The notes: generated from the sequence alone by a model not told the origin. Positions 41,360-51,546 are shown, counted from the stretch's first letter. The stretch is DNA of 64,000 bases from Stagnimonas sp965279705 (GCA_965279705.1 OZ257257.1:2170001-2234000), one strand, 5' to 3'. Made by a program: numbers and translations.

Positions 41360-41857
41360 TTAGCCGTTGTGAACCGAAGCTGCCAGCAACACCACGGCGT
41401 GGGCGGCAATACCCTCTTTTCGCCCCAAATGGCCCATGCCCTCGTTGGTCGTGGCTTTGACGTTGACGCGGCTGACTGGAATGCCAAGATCTTCGGCCAG
41501 CACGGCACACATCGCAGGCACATGCTTGATCACGCGCGGTGCTTCAGCCACCAGGGTGCAGTCGATATTGACTGGCACGAAGCCAGCCAGACGCACTCGC
41601 TCGATCACGATGCGCAGCAGCTTGCGGGAGTCGATGCCCTTGAACTGCGGATCGTTGTCGGGGAACAGCTTGCCGATATCACCCGCCGCAATCGCACCCA
41701 ACAGCGCGTCGCACAGCGCATGGATCAGCACATCGCCATCGGAGTGGGCAATGATTCGGTACTCGCAGGCGATCAGCACGCCGCCCAAGGTCACGCCCTC
41801 GCCCGCCTCGATGCGGTGGATGTCGAAGCCATGACCTATGCGCATGTCAAAACTCAT
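41360..41857 (-). CDS. ispF: 2-C-methyl-D-erythritol 2,4-cyclodiphosphate synthase
   Basis: IspF performs the fifth step of the MEP isoprenoid pathway, cyclising CDP-methylerythritol 2-phosphate. The 165-residue protein has the zinc-binding GHGFDIHRI (DxH) and HSDGDVLIHALCDALLGA signatures, and KATTNEGMGHLGRKEGIA near the C terminus. It overlaps ispD by 4 bases (ATGA). The order ftsB-ispD-ispF downstream of eno is common in proteobacteria. Confidence 0.96.
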   Translation of the reverse strand: MSFDMRIGHGFDIHRIEAGEGVTLGGVLIACEYRIIAHSDGDVLIHALCDALLGAIAAGDIGKLFPDNDPQFKGIDSRKLLRIVIERVRLAGFVPVNIDCTLVAEAPRVIKHVPAMCAVLAEDLGIPVSRVNVKATTNEGMGHLGRKEGIAAHAVVLLAASVHNG

Positions 41858-42570
41858 GCGCCGCGCTCTTTTTGCGACAGCCAGAACTCGGCGAGCGGCA
41901 GATCTTCAGGGAAGGTCACCTTGATATTGCTCTCGCGCCCGCGCACCAGCCGAGGGTGAAAGCCGGCGCATTCCATCGCACTCGCCTCATCGGTCACGGT
42001 GACGTCACGGGCGCGGCATTCTTCAAGCGCCTGCGTCAGCAGATCGAGCCTGAACAATTGCGGGGTTTGTGCACGCCAGTAGAACGCACGGTCGACGGTC
42101 TCGACAACCTTGTTCTGCTTGCCGCGCTTGATCGTGTCGGTGCAGGGCAGTGCCAGCAGGCCGCCGTGCTTGTCGTCGGCTTCGTCTGCCAGTTGCTCCA
42201 CCGAGGCCACATCCAGGCAAGGCCGCGCGGCGTCGTGCACCAGCACATGCACGTCTGCAAACGAGCGGGTGCGCGCCGCCACGGCTTTGAGGCCTGCCAA
42301 TACGGAATCGGCCCGCGCCGCACCGCCGGTGGTCACGATCAGCTTGGGATGGCCCGCAACGGCCAGAGTCGCAAACTCCTGATCGGACTTGGCCAGCACC
42401 ACCACGATGCCATCGATCCAGCCGCATTCCAGCAGCGCGCCCAGGCTCCACTCGATCAGTGCGCGGCCCTTGAGCGGCAGGTACTGTTTGGGCCGCGCCA
42501 GCCCCATGCGGGTGCCGCCGCCGGCAGCAGGCAACACCGCCCAGTAACGCGCCGGGCTGCTGTGGCTCAC
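41854..42570 (-). CDS. ispD: 2-C-methyl-D-erythritol 4-phosphate cytidylyltransferase
   Basis: IspD couples CTP to methylerythritol phosphate in the MEP pathway. The 238-residue nucleotidyltransferase has VLPAAGGGTRMGLARPKQY near the N terminus, VHDAARPCLDVASVE in the middle and VTDEASAMECAGF near the C terminus. It overlaps ftsB by 4 bases upstream and ispF by 4 downstream, so the three are tightly coupled. Confidence 0.96.
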   Translation of the reverse strand: MSHSSPARYWAVLPAAGGGTRMGLARPKQYLPLKGRALIEWSLGALLECGWIDGIVVVLAKSDQEFATLAVAGHPKLIVTTGGAARADSVLAGLKAVAARTRSFADVHVLVHDAARPCLDVASVEQLADEADDKHGGLLALPCTDTIKRGKQNKVVETVDRAFYWRAQTPQLFRLDLLTQALEECRARDVTVTDEASAMECAGFHPRLVRGRESNIKVTFPEDLPLAEFWLSQKERGA

Positions 42571-42845
42571 GGCTTGTTCGGGGTGAGGTAAAAAGTTTCG
42601 CCCGGCAGAATCATGCCGAGCTCCGAGCGCGCACGACCTTCAACGGCCGCAACGCCGGATTTGAGGTCATCGACTTCAGCCTGCAAGGCCGCGTTGCGTG
42701 CACGTAGTTTTTCCACCTCGGCTTGCTGAGCCATAACCTGCGATTGCATCTTGCGTTTGTCGGCATAGCCGCCATCGCCCAGCCAGAAGCGGTATTGCAG
42801 AAACAGCACCATCACGAAGAGCCCCCAGAGCACGATGCGGCGCAT
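42567..42845 (-). CDS. ftsB: Cell division protein FtsB
   Basis: FtsB is a small bitopic protein that forms the FtsQLB divisome complex. The 92-residue product has a short cytosolic start, one TM helix (IVLWGLFVMVLFLQYRFWLG), a leucine-zipper-like coiled coil (AQQAEVEKLRARNAALQAEV) and the conserved short C-terminal region ELGMILPGETFY. It lies 21 bases downstream of eno, as in most proteobacteria. Confidence 0.94.
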   Translation of the reverse strand: MRRIVLWGLFVMVLFLQYRFWLGDGGYADKRKMQSQVMAQQAEVEKLRARNAALQAEVDDLKSGVAAVEGRARSELGMILPGETFYLTPNKP

Positions 42846-42866
42846 GGCGAGGGGGCCTGCTCGGCC

Positions 42867-44162
<1,296 letters not shown>

Positions 44163-44266
44163 TGCGCGTGTTTTCTGGTGGTTGTGAGGTGCGCGCATTC
44201 TAGTGTCCAACACAACTTTTTGGCGTGACGCAGTATCCAACCTAGGCATTCCTACTCTCACCCGCC

Positions 44267-46033
44267 ATGCGCTCACTCCTCATGTTTCGCGTTCTGCTCG
44301 GGCTGCTTTTTGGCAGCAGTGTTGCCACGCCGGCGCTGGCGTACTCCGTGGTCAAGGGCCGCATCGTCGATGCGCAGAATCGCGGGGTGCAACTGCGTGG
44401 CCTCAACTGGTTCGGCTTCGAGACCGATACGCTGGCTCCACATGGTTTGTGGGCCCGCAACTGGAAAGAGCAACTCGATCAGATGCAGGCACTAGGCGTG
44501 AATGCGCTGCGCGTGCCACTGTGCCCGGAGGCGATTCATGGCGGCGTCGTCAAAGGCGTCGATGCCGCGCTGAACCCCGATCTGGCGGGCAAGAACTCGG
44601 CCGAAGTGCTGGATCTATTCGTTGCCGAGATGGATCGCCGCCAGATATACGTGCTGCTCGATCATCACCGCCCCGACTGCACCGGGCAGAGCGAGCTTTG
44701 GTATACCGAGAGTTACCCCGAGTCGGCGTGGATCAAAGACCTCACCACCCTTGCAGAGCGCTACCGCGACGTGCGCCACGTGATCGGCGTCGATCTCAAG
44801 AACGAGCCTTACGGCAAGGCCAGCTGGGGCACCGGCAACGCGGCAACCGACTGGAATGCCGCGGCCGAACGCGCGGCGCGTGCCGTGCTGAAGCTCGCAC
44901 CGCACTGGCTGATGTTCGTCGAAGGCATCGAGAAAAACCCGAAGTGCTCCAGCGACGGCCCACATTTCTGGGGCGAGAACCTGGAGCCTTTTGCCTGCAC
45001 GCCGCTGGATATCCCGCCCGACCGCCTCGTGCTGGCGCCGCACACCTATGGCCCGGATGTACACCTGCAACCTTTCTTCGACGACCCCACCTTCCCCGCC
45101 AACATGCCGGCGATCTGGGAGCGCAACTTCGGACAGTTTTTGAAGCAGGGCTATGCAGTGATCCTCGGCGAGTTCGGCGGCCGCTACGGCGAAGGGGGCA
45201 GCCCCAAGGATAGCGCCTGGCAGGACATGCTGGTGCAATACCTCATCGAGCGCCGCGTTAACTCGGCGTTTTACTGGAGCTGGAATCCCAACAGCAAGGA
45301 CACCGGCGGCTTATTGCAGGACGACTGGAAAACCATCTGGCCCGACAAGCTGGCGCTGTTGAAACGGCTCTGGGCCGGCAGCGGCGCACCGCCGCCCGCG
45401 GTGGCGCGCAAGGCCCCGGCGTCCACTGTGGGTGCGATGTCGAAGTCGGCCCCGGCGACTGACTCGACGGCGCGGATCGCGGAGAGCGACTACACGCTCG
45501 ACAAGGTCAGCGATTGGGGCGCGGGCTATTGCGCTGATGTGGAAGTGCGCAATGCCGGTAGCGTACCCCTGCAATGGGGACTGGAGCTGCCACTGCAAGG
45601 CCGCATCACGCAGTCCTGGAACACCGCCATCGCGATCCTCCAAGACGGCAGGTCACGCTTTGCCGGAGTGGAGTGGAATAGCCGCTTGGCGGGCGGCGGC
45701 AGCACGCATTTCGGCTTTTGTGCCTCGCGCGATGCCCAGCCTGTTCAGCCCATGCTCAAACCATCGGTGACAACACTGAGCAATGGTATCGAGCACCAGC
45801 TGACCATCGAGTCCAAATGGGACGCAGGCTATTGCGCCCGCGTGGTGGTCAGTAATCACGGCAGCAGCGAGCAAGTCTGGCGCGTCACCGTGCCGGTGTC
45901 AGGTCGCATCCAGACGCTATGGAAGGCGCGCTATGGCCTGGGCAATGGCCAGCTCATCGCCGAAGGCGAGGATTACAACCGACTGCTCAAACCAGGCGAG
46001 CAGACGGACTTCGGCTTTTGCACAGCGCAGTAA
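44267..46033 (+). CDS. Secreted GH5 cellulase with two CBM2-like modules
   Basis: A 588-residue exported glycoside hydrolase, most likely an endo-beta-1,4-glucanase. The signal peptide is MFRVLLGLLFGSSVATPALA, in frame from the ATG at 44267 or 44282. The GH5 domain spans about residues 26-365: LRGLNWFGFE, the acid/base E180 in LKNEPYG, APHTYGPDVH and the nucleophile E302 in ILGEFGGRYG. A Pro/Ala linker leads to two tandem repeats (about 401-490 and 498-588). Each has W-x2-GYCA, WN and a terminal FGFC like CBM2 cellulose-binding modules, each with two cysteines. It lies between eno (divergent) and a lipoprotein gene (convergent). Natural substrate could be cellulose or another beta-glucan. Confidence 0.9.
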   Translation: MRSLLMFRVLLGLLFGSSVATPALAYSVVKGRIVDAQNRGVQLRGLNWFGFETDTLAPHGLWARNWKEQLDQMQALGVNALRVPLCPEAIHGGVVKGVDAALNPDLAGKNSAEVLDLFVAEMDRRQIYVLLDHHRPDCTGQSELWYTESYPESAWIKDLTTLAERYRDVRHVIGVDLKNEPYGKASWGTGNAATDWNAAAERAARAVLKLAPHWLMFVEGIEKNPKCSSDGPHFWGENLEPFACTPLDIPPDRLVLAPHTYGPDVHLQPFFDDPTFPANMPAIWERNFGQFLKQGYAVILGEFGGRYGEGGSPKDSAWQDMLVQYLIERRVNSAFYWSWNPNSKDTGGLLQDDWKTIWPDKLALLKRLWAGSGAPPPAVARKAPASTVGAMSKSAPATDSTARIAESDYTLDKVSDWGAGYCADVEVRNAGSVPLQWGLELPLQGRITQSWNTAIAILQDGRSRFAGVEWNSRLAGGGSTHFGFCASRDAQPVQPMLKPSVTTLSNGIEHQLTIESKWDAGYCARVVVSNHGSSEQVWRVTVPVSGRIQTLWKARYGLGNGQLIAEGEDYNRLLKPGEQTDFGFCTAQ

Positions 46034-46069
46034 TTAGCGACGCTGGGAACTGGCAGGCCAGAAGAGAAT

Positions 46070-46462
46070 TTACAAGCAGCCGGCAGGCTTCAGCCCCGCA
46101 TCAAGACCTTGGCTCGCGCAGGCCCAGGTAACACCCGCTTGAGCATCCTGCGTTGGCGTGTAGACCAGACGCGCACCAGGCAACGCCGAACCTTCAGAGA
46201 AATACACCGCCACCACACCGCCCTCACCGACGGCATAGCTCACGCCCGGCATTTCGTCGCCGCCCACCTTGAGTTCATCGATGTTCTTCGGCCAGTGCTG
46301 CTGGTTGGTCGCGTAATCGACAACACCTTCCTGCAGGCGCGCAACCGATTCTTGGGCGGCTTTCACTTGCTCTGCCTGCTTATGACCCGCACAGCCAGCG
46401 AGCACGACGACTAAAAGCGCAAGAAACGGGGTGATTGAACGAGCTCGAAACGCACGGTCCAT
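46070..46462 (-). CDS. Lipoprotein with pilin-like C-terminal domain
   Basis: A 130-residue lipoprotein with lipobox VVVLAGC (Cys near residue 24) after a hydrophobic signal. The mature part, AEQVKAAQESVARLQEGVVD then YATNQQHWPKNIDEL, has the helix and NxxWP turn of type IV pilin soluble domains. It ends with WACASQGLDAGLKPAGCL, the C-terminal cysteine pair typical of pilins. The prepilin processing site (GFTLIE) is missing and a lipobox takes its place. A GAGGAG ribosome site precedes the ATG. It is convergent with the GH5 gene and 100 bases downstream of pyrG. Function unknown; the pilin similarity is by eye. Confidence 0.78.
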   Translation of the reverse strand: MDRAFRARSITPFLALLVVVLAGCAGHKQAEQVKAAQESVARLQEGVVDYATNQQHWPKNIDELKVGGDEMPGVSYAVGEGGVVAVYFSEGSALPGARLVYTPTQDAQAGVTWACASQGLDAGLKPAGCL

Positions 46463-46562
46463 GGGGTTCTCTCCTCTATTGTCATTCCCTGTCAGGCAGG
46501 GTTATCGAGAAGTGTAGCTCGTTAGCTGAACAACCACGATCGTCCGCCGCGCCCGCTAAGCG

Positions 46563-48236
46563 TCAAACCATTTCAATTTGCTGATGTGCACTGTGGTGCT
46601 CGCGTGCGGCGGTGACGAATCCCTGAAACAGAGGGTGCCCGTCACGCGGCGTGGAGGTGAACTCGGGGTGGAACTGCACCGCCACGAAGAACGGGTGATC
46701 ATTCAGCTCGATCATCTCGATCAGCTCCTCGTTCTCGGACACACCGACAAACATCAGGCCCTTGGCAGCCAGCGGCTCGCGGTAGTTGTTGTTGAACTCG
46801 TAGCGATGGCGGTGGCGCTCGTGGATGACCTCGGCGTTGTAGAGCTTGCGCGAGCGACTACCGGCCTTGAGCTTGCAGGCCTGGGCACCCAGCCGCATGG
46901 TGCCGCCCTTGTCCGACTTGGCACTGCGCTTTTCGACCTTGCCGCTGGCATCCTTCCACTCGGTGATCATGGCGATGACCGGGTGCGGCGATTTGGGCGC
47001 GAACTCGGTGGAGTGCGCATCCTTCAAGCCCACGACATTGCGCGCGAACTCGATGCACGCGACCTGCATGCCGAGGCAGATGCCGAGATAGGGAATCTTG
47101 TTTTCGCGCGCGTGCTTGGCCGCAGCAATCTTGCCTTCCACCCCGCGCTCGCCAAAGCCACCGGGCACGAGAATGGCATCCGCGCCTTGCAGCACGCGTG
47201 CGCCCTGGCTCTCGACCTGCTCGGAGTCGATATAGCGGATCTTGACCTTGGTGCCCGTATGCAGACCGGCGTGGATCAGCGCCTCGTTCAAGCTCTTGTA
47301 GGCGTCGGCCAGATCAACGTACTTGCCAACCATGGCGATGTTGATTTCGGCATCGGCGGTGAGGCGCTTCTCGACCAGATCGTCCCACTCGCGCAGATCG
47401 GCCTTGTGGCCTTCGGTCAAGCCAAAGTGCTCGATCACCAGCTCATCAAGACCCTGCTGGTGAAGCCAGCTGGGGATCTTGTAGATGTCGTCGAGATCGA
47501 CTGCGGAGACCACCGCACGGATCGGCACGTTGGTGAACATCGCGATCTTGCGACGCTCGCTCTCCGGCAGCGGCCGGTCGGTGCGGCAGAGCAGCACGTC
47601 GGGCTGAATGCCAATGGTGCGCAGCTCCTTCACCGAATGCTGCGTCGGCTTGGTCTTCATCTCACCGGCGGCCTTGATGTACGGCACCAGCGTGAGGTGC
47701 ATGAACATCGTGTGCTTGCGGCCCAGCTCCATCTGCATCTGGCGAATGGATTCGAGGAAAGGCAGGCCTTCGATGTCGCCTACCGTACCGCCGATCTCGA
47801 CCAGACAGATGTCGCAACCCGCGCCGCCGCGCTTGATGGCATTCATGATCTCGTCGGTGATGTGCGGGATCACCTGCACGGTCTTGCCGAGGTAATCACC
47901 ACGGCGCTCGCGGTTGAGCACGTTGAGATAAATCTGGCCGGTGGTGACGTTGCTGAGTTTCGAGGTCTTGGCGCGCAGGTAGCGCTCGTAATGGCCTAAG
48001 TCGAGGTCGGTTTCGGCACCGTCTTCGGTGACGAACACTTCACCATGCTGGAACGGCGACATGGTCCCCGCATCGACATTGATGTAGGGGTCGAGCTTCA
48101 GCATGTGCACCTTGAACCCGCGGGATTCGAGAATCGCCCCCAGCGAGGCGGCGGCGATGCCCTTGCCGAGGGCAGAGACGACGCCCCCGGTGACGAAAAT
48201 GAAACGGGTGTGTCCAGTCTGCGTGCGGTCGGTCAT
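46563..48236 (-). CDS. pyrG: CTP synthase
   Basis: CTP synthase aminates UTP with glutamine-derived ammonia. The 557-residue protein has the N-terminal synthetase domain (FIFVTGGVVSALGKGIAAAS, KLDPYINVDAGTMSPFQHGE). The C-terminal class I glutaminase domain has YLGICLGMQ (nucleophile Cys) and AVQFHPEFTSTP (His/Glu). Length is normal. A TAAAAT -10-like hexamer lies at 48264-48269, about 28 bases upstream of the ATG. Its usual downstream partners kdsA and eno are replaced here by a lipoprotein and a cellulase gene. Confidence 0.96.
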   Translation of the reverse strand: MTDRTQTGHTRFIFVTGGVVSALGKGIAAASLGAILESRGFKVHMLKLDPYINVDAGTMSPFQHGEVFVTEDGAETDLDLGHYERYLRAKTSKLSNVTTGQIYLNVLNRERRGDYLGKTVQVIPHITDEIMNAIKRGGAGCDICLVEIGGTVGDIEGLPFLESIRQMQMELGRKHTMFMHLTLVPYIKAAGEMKTKPTQHSVKELRTIGIQPDVLLCRTDRPLPESERRKIAMFTNVPIRAVVSAVDLDDIYKIPSWLHQQGLDELVIEHFGLTEGHKADLREWDDLVEKRLTADAEINIAMVGKYVDLADAYKSLNEALIHAGLHTGTKVKIRYIDSEQVESQGARVLQGADAILVPGGFGERGVEGKIAAAKHARENKIPYLGICLGMQVACIEFARNVVGLKDAHSTEFAPKSPHPVIAMITEWKDASGKVEKRSAKSDKGGTMRLGAQACKLKAGSRSRKLYNAEVIHERHRHRYEFNNNYREPLAAKGLMFVGVSENEELIEMIELNDHPFFVAVQFHPEFTSTPRDGHPLFQGFVTAAREHHSAHQQIEMV

Positions 48237-48263
48237 GGCGGTCGCTGGTTTTAGTAAAACGAC

Positions 48264-48269
48264 ATTTTA
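48264..48269 (-). promoter_or_regulatory. Possible -10 box upstream of pyrG
   Basis: Minus-strand TAAAAT sits 27 bases before the pyrG ATG within a small palindrome GTAAAA-cgaca-TTTTAC. A matching -35 was not identified. Confidence 0.3.
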
Positions 48270-48300
48270 CAGCAGCGCGACCGCCTGACCCTCACTCTGG

Positions 48301-49929
48301 TCACGCCGTCGGCAACTTGTGTTCCTTAAACTGCTGCCGAAGCTGCAATTTGCTGATCTTGCCGGTCGCGGTGTGCGGTATCTCCGGCACGAACACCACG
48401 TCATCCGGCGTCCACCACTTGGCGATCTTGCCGGTGAAGTGGCTCAGCAACTCGTCGCGGCTGGTCTCCTGCCCCGGCTTCTTGACGATGATGAGCAGGG
48501 GCCGCTCGTCCCACTTGGGGTGGTGCACGCCGATGACCGCGGCTTCCTGCACGGCGGGATGCGCCATCGCCACGTTTTCAAGATCAATCGAGCTGATCCA
48601 CTCGCCCCCGGATTTGATGACGTCCTTGCTGCGGTCGGTGATCTGCAAAAAACCGTCTGGGTCGAGCGTGCCAACGTCGCCGGTGGGAAACCAACCATCG
48701 ATGGTCGGATCGTTATCGAGCTTGTAGTAGCCGCTGACCACCCAAGGGCCTTTGACGTGGATATCACCAAACGCCTTGCCATCGCGTGGCAACTCGGCAC
48801 CGGCCTCGTCGACGATCTTGAGATCGACGCCGAAGATCGGCCGACCCTGCTTGATTTCCACTGCGAACTGCTCGTCTCTGGGCAAGGACAGATGGTGATT
48901 CTTGAGCGAGCCGTAGGTGCCGAGCGGGCTCATCTCGCTCATGCCCCAGGCATGGCCGATGCGCACGCCATAGTCGTCTCGGAAAGTCTTCATCAGCGCC
49001 GGCGGGCAGGCCGAGCCGCCGACCGTGGAACGCCATTGCGTGGTGAACTTGAGCTGGTGTTTTTGCAGGTGTTGCATCAACCCGAGCCAGACCGTGGGCA
49101 CGCCTGCAGAAAAGGTCACGCGCTCGCTCTCGAACAGCTCATACAGGCTGGCGCCATCCAGCCCGGCGCCGGGCAGCACCAGCTTCGCACCCATCATGCC
49201 GCAGGCGTAGGGCGTGCCCCAGGCATTGACGTGGAACATCGGCACCACCGGCAACACCACATCGCGGGCGGTGAGACACATCACGTCCGGCAGGCAGGCC
49301 GCCATCGCATGCAAGATGGTGGAACGGTGCGAATACAACACGCCCTTGGGGTTGCCGGTGGTGCCGCTGGTGTAGCAGAGCGAGGCCGCTTCGCGCTCGT
49401 CGAAGCTCGGCCATTGGTATTGATCGCTTGCCGCCGCCAGCAACTCCTCGTAGGAAAGTGGCTTCACGTTTTTCATCGTCGGCAGCTTGTCTGCCGTGGT
49501 CAGCGCCACCCAGTGCTTCACGGTTTTGCACTGCGGCGCGATGCCATCGACCAGCGGCGCGAAACATTCATCGAAGAACAAGACCTGGTCTTCGGCGTGA
49601 TTGATGATCCAGATGATCTGCTCGGGGAACAGCCGCGGGTTGACCGTGTGCAACACCCGGCGCGCGCTGGAGACGCCGTAATACAGCTCCAAGTGGCGAT
49701 GGGTATTCCAGGCCAGAGTACCGACGGTGGTCTGTGGTGCAACCGCCAGGGTATCCAGCACGTTGGCAACCCGACGCGCACGCGCGGCGACCTGGGCATA
49801 GGTGCTGCGGTGAATCTTGCCGCCGTCGTCCGGCAGGCGCGAAACCACTTCGGTATCGCCGTGAAAACGTTCGACATGACGAACGATGTCGGCCACCAGT
49901 AGCTGGTGATCCATGATCAGACCATGCAT
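48301..49929 (-). CDS. Fatty-acyl-CoA synthetase (AMP-dependent ligase family)
   Basis: A 542-residue ANL-superfamily adenylating enzyme, probably a medium- or long-chain fatty acid-CoA ligase. The AMP-binding P-loop is CYTSGTTGNPKGVLYSHRS near residue 180. The A5 motif is AWGMSEMSPLGTYG, the A7/A8 region is GWFPTGDVGTLDPDGFLQITDRSKDVIKSGGEWI split over positions 415-448, and the catalytic Lys is in TATGKISKLQLRQ. The start MHGLIMDHQLL follows a GGAGGAGAA ribosome site. It is 64 bases upstream of pyrG and shares no clear operon. Specific substrate unknown; with the acyl-CoA dehydrogenase at 13663 it would supply activated acyl chains. Confidence 0.9.
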   Translation of the reverse strand: MHGLIMDHQLLVADIVRHVERFHGDTEVVSRLPDDGGKIHRSTYAQVAARARRVANVLDTLAVAPQTTVGTLAWNTHRHLELYYGVSSARRVLHTVNPRLFPEQIIWIINHAEDQVLFFDECFAPLVDGIAPQCKTVKHWVALTTADKLPTMKNVKPLSYEELLAAASDQYQWPSFDEREAASLCYTSGTTGNPKGVLYSHRSTILHAMAACLPDVMCLTARDVVLPVVPMFHVNAWGTPYACGMMGAKLVLPGAGLDGASLYELFESERVTFSAGVPTVWLGLMQHLQKHQLKFTTQWRSTVGGSACPPALMKTFRDDYGVRIGHAWGMSEMSPLGTYGSLKNHHLSLPRDEQFAVEIKQGRPIFGVDLKIVDEAGAELPRDGKAFGDIHVKGPWVVSGYYKLDNDPTIDGWFPTGDVGTLDPDGFLQITDRSKDVIKSGGEWISSIDLENVAMAHPAVQEAAVIGVHHPKWDERPLLIIVKKPGQETSRDELLSHFTGKIAKWWTPDDVVFVPEIPHTATGKISKLQLRQQFKEHKLPTA

Positions 49930-49965
49930 TGCGGTTCTCCTCCGCGGTTAATTATTTGTGAAACG

Positions 49966-51249
49966 TTACCGCCAGCTTAGCGGTAGCCCCGGAAAATCGG
50001 GAGCCTGCCAACAGAGTTGCATTGCCGTCGCAGAGTTCCAATGCCCGGCAACAGAAACCAGCTGGCCTGCGACGAAGACGAGCGGCAGCCTCGGCCTGAG
50101 CCACGGTGATACGCCTGCCTGTTGTGCCAGATATCGCAGGCTGCGGGTGTGGCCATCATTCTTTGGTCGAATACGTTCGCCACCCTGCGCAAAGCGCACC
50201 TGCACCGGCTCTGAAAAACCTTGCGGTGCCTGCAGCACGCCATAGCCTGCGGGCAGTTGCAATGGCTGACTGCCATCCCATTCGGCGACGAAATCTGCTG
50301 GCAATGACGGCAGCGGCGCACTCGCATAAAACACGTCGCGGTAGCGGCGGCACTCGACACCCGGCCAGCACAACAGCGGCATCGCCTCGGCGTGCGCGCG
50401 CAATACATCGTATTCGAGTTGCTGCAAGGCGCTGGCAAAAGGCACGGGCAAGCGGCGTGCAGCCAGCCAGTGGCGCAGCACCAGACGACGCTCGGCAGGC
50501 TGCAACGCCAACAGCCCCGACACCGACAAACCATCGTCTCGTTGTAGCGGCGGCAGCAGGGTTTCGGCCAAGCCTGTTAGCAAGGTCGTGGCATCGGCAG
50601 CGTGCTCGGCAGCGCGGGCCAGTTGTGCATCGGCATCGGGCCAGCGTGCATGCAGACGCGGCATCACGTGGCTGCGCAACCAGCTGCGCGCATACTGCGG
50701 GGCGCTGTTGTGAGGGTCTTCAATCCAGCGCAGTGCGTGCTGCTCCGCGTATTGCCGCAGCGCTGCGAGTGACACCCGCAGCAGTGGTCGCCACAGGGTG
50801 AGGCCTGCCGTGCCGAGCGGCGTGGTGATAGGCATTGACGCCAAACCTTCCACCCCAGTGCCGCGCAGCAGGCGCAGCAGCACGGTCTCCGCTTGGTCGC
50901 CTGCGTGGTGTGCAGTGAGCAGCACTGCGTCTTTCGGCATATGGGCTTGCAAGGCTTCATAGCGCGCTGCACGCGCAGCAGCTTCTGGTCCTTGCGGGTG
51001 CTGGGCATCGACCGTCACGCGCAGCACTTGCAGCGGCACACCCCAGTCGCGGCACTGCGCCTCGCAGCCTGTGGCCCAGTCATCGGCAGCACGTTGCAAA
51101 CCATGATGCACATGGATGGCGCTAAGGTTAGGCAGCTGCGCCGCAACGGCGAGATGCAGCAGTACGGTGGAATCCATGCCGCCGCTATAGGCGATGCAAT
51201 AGGCAGTTGCAACGGGTGCCGCGTGCAGAACTTGGGGGCTGAGACTCAT
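49966..51249 (-). CDS. tilS: tRNA(Ile)-lysidine synthase
   Basis: TilS modifies C34 of tRNA-Ile(CAU) to lysidine, allowing it to read AUA. The 427-residue protein has the PP-loop AYSGGMDSTVLLHLA near residue 28, followed by the HHGLQ histidine motif and LTAHHAGDQAETVLLRLLRG. The C-terminal substrate-binding domain ends FPGLPLSWR. I chose the ATG at 51249 (MSLSPQVLHAAP); the open frame extends 14 residues further. It lies downstream of accA and a small DUF1272 gene, close to the accA-tilS pairing of other proteobacteria. Confidence 0.93.
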   Translation of the reverse strand: MSLSPQVLHAAPVATAYCIAYSGGMDSTVLLHLAVAAQLPNLSAIHVHHGLQRAADDWATGCEAQCRDWGVPLQVLRVTVDAQHPQGPEAAARAARYEALQAHMPKDAVLLTAHHAGDQAETVLLRLLRGTGVEGLASMPITTPLGTAGLTLWRPLLRVSLAALRQYAEQHALRWIEDPHNSAPQYARSWLRSHVMPRLHARWPDADAQLARAAEHAADATTLLTGLAETLLPPLQRDDGLSVSGLLALQPAERRLVLRHWLAARRLPVPFASALQQLEYDVLRAHAEAMPLLCWPGVECRRYRDVFYASAPLPSLPADFVAEWDGSQPLQLPAGYGVLQAPQGFSEPVQVRFAQGGERIRPKNDGHTRSLRYLAQQAGVSPWLRPRLPLVFVAGQLVSVAGHWNSATAMQLCWQAPDFPGLPLSWR

Positions 51250-51300
51250 CTGCTGATTGTTGGTGGCTTGAGGGCCGCACAGCAAGCGCAACTGCGGGAC

Positions 51301-51537
51301 TCAGCAGCCTTGCGGTTTGTAGATGCGTTCTGTGGAGGCGGGGTAGCGCAACAATTTTTCAGCGGGACGCACAGGCCGTATGGCAAACCCGCCGCCGCAA
51401 TTTGGGCAACGACCCTTGAGGGCGGTCTCGACACAATCGGCGCAGAACGTGCACTCGAACGAGCAGATACGCGCCTCCAGCGAATCCGCCGGCAGATCGC
51501 GGTTGCAGCATTCGCAACTGGGACGCAGCGCCAGCAT
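51301..51537 (-). CDS. DUF1272 small zinc-ribbon-like protein
   Basis: A 78-residue cytoplasmic protein of the DUF1272 family. It begins MLALRPSCECCNRDLPADS and carries four more cysteines in CSFECTFCADC and two in CPNCGG. The spacing fits a double zinc-ribbon. The C-terminal IRPVRPAEKLLRYPAS is typical of the family. No function is known. It is 9 bases downstream of accA and 51 upstream of tilS on the same strand, so it is probably part of that operon. Confidence 0.88.
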   Translation of the reverse strand: MLALRPSCECCNRDLPADSLEARICSFECTFCADCVETALKGRCPNCGGGFAIRPVRPAEKLLRYPASTERIYKPQGC

Positions 51538-51546
51538 GCTGCTAGC

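Noticed and set aside
46578..49902. Long plus-strand open frames opposite pyrG and the acyl-CoA synthetase
   Set aside because: Both are antisense shadows with no start signal and no protein-like motif pattern.
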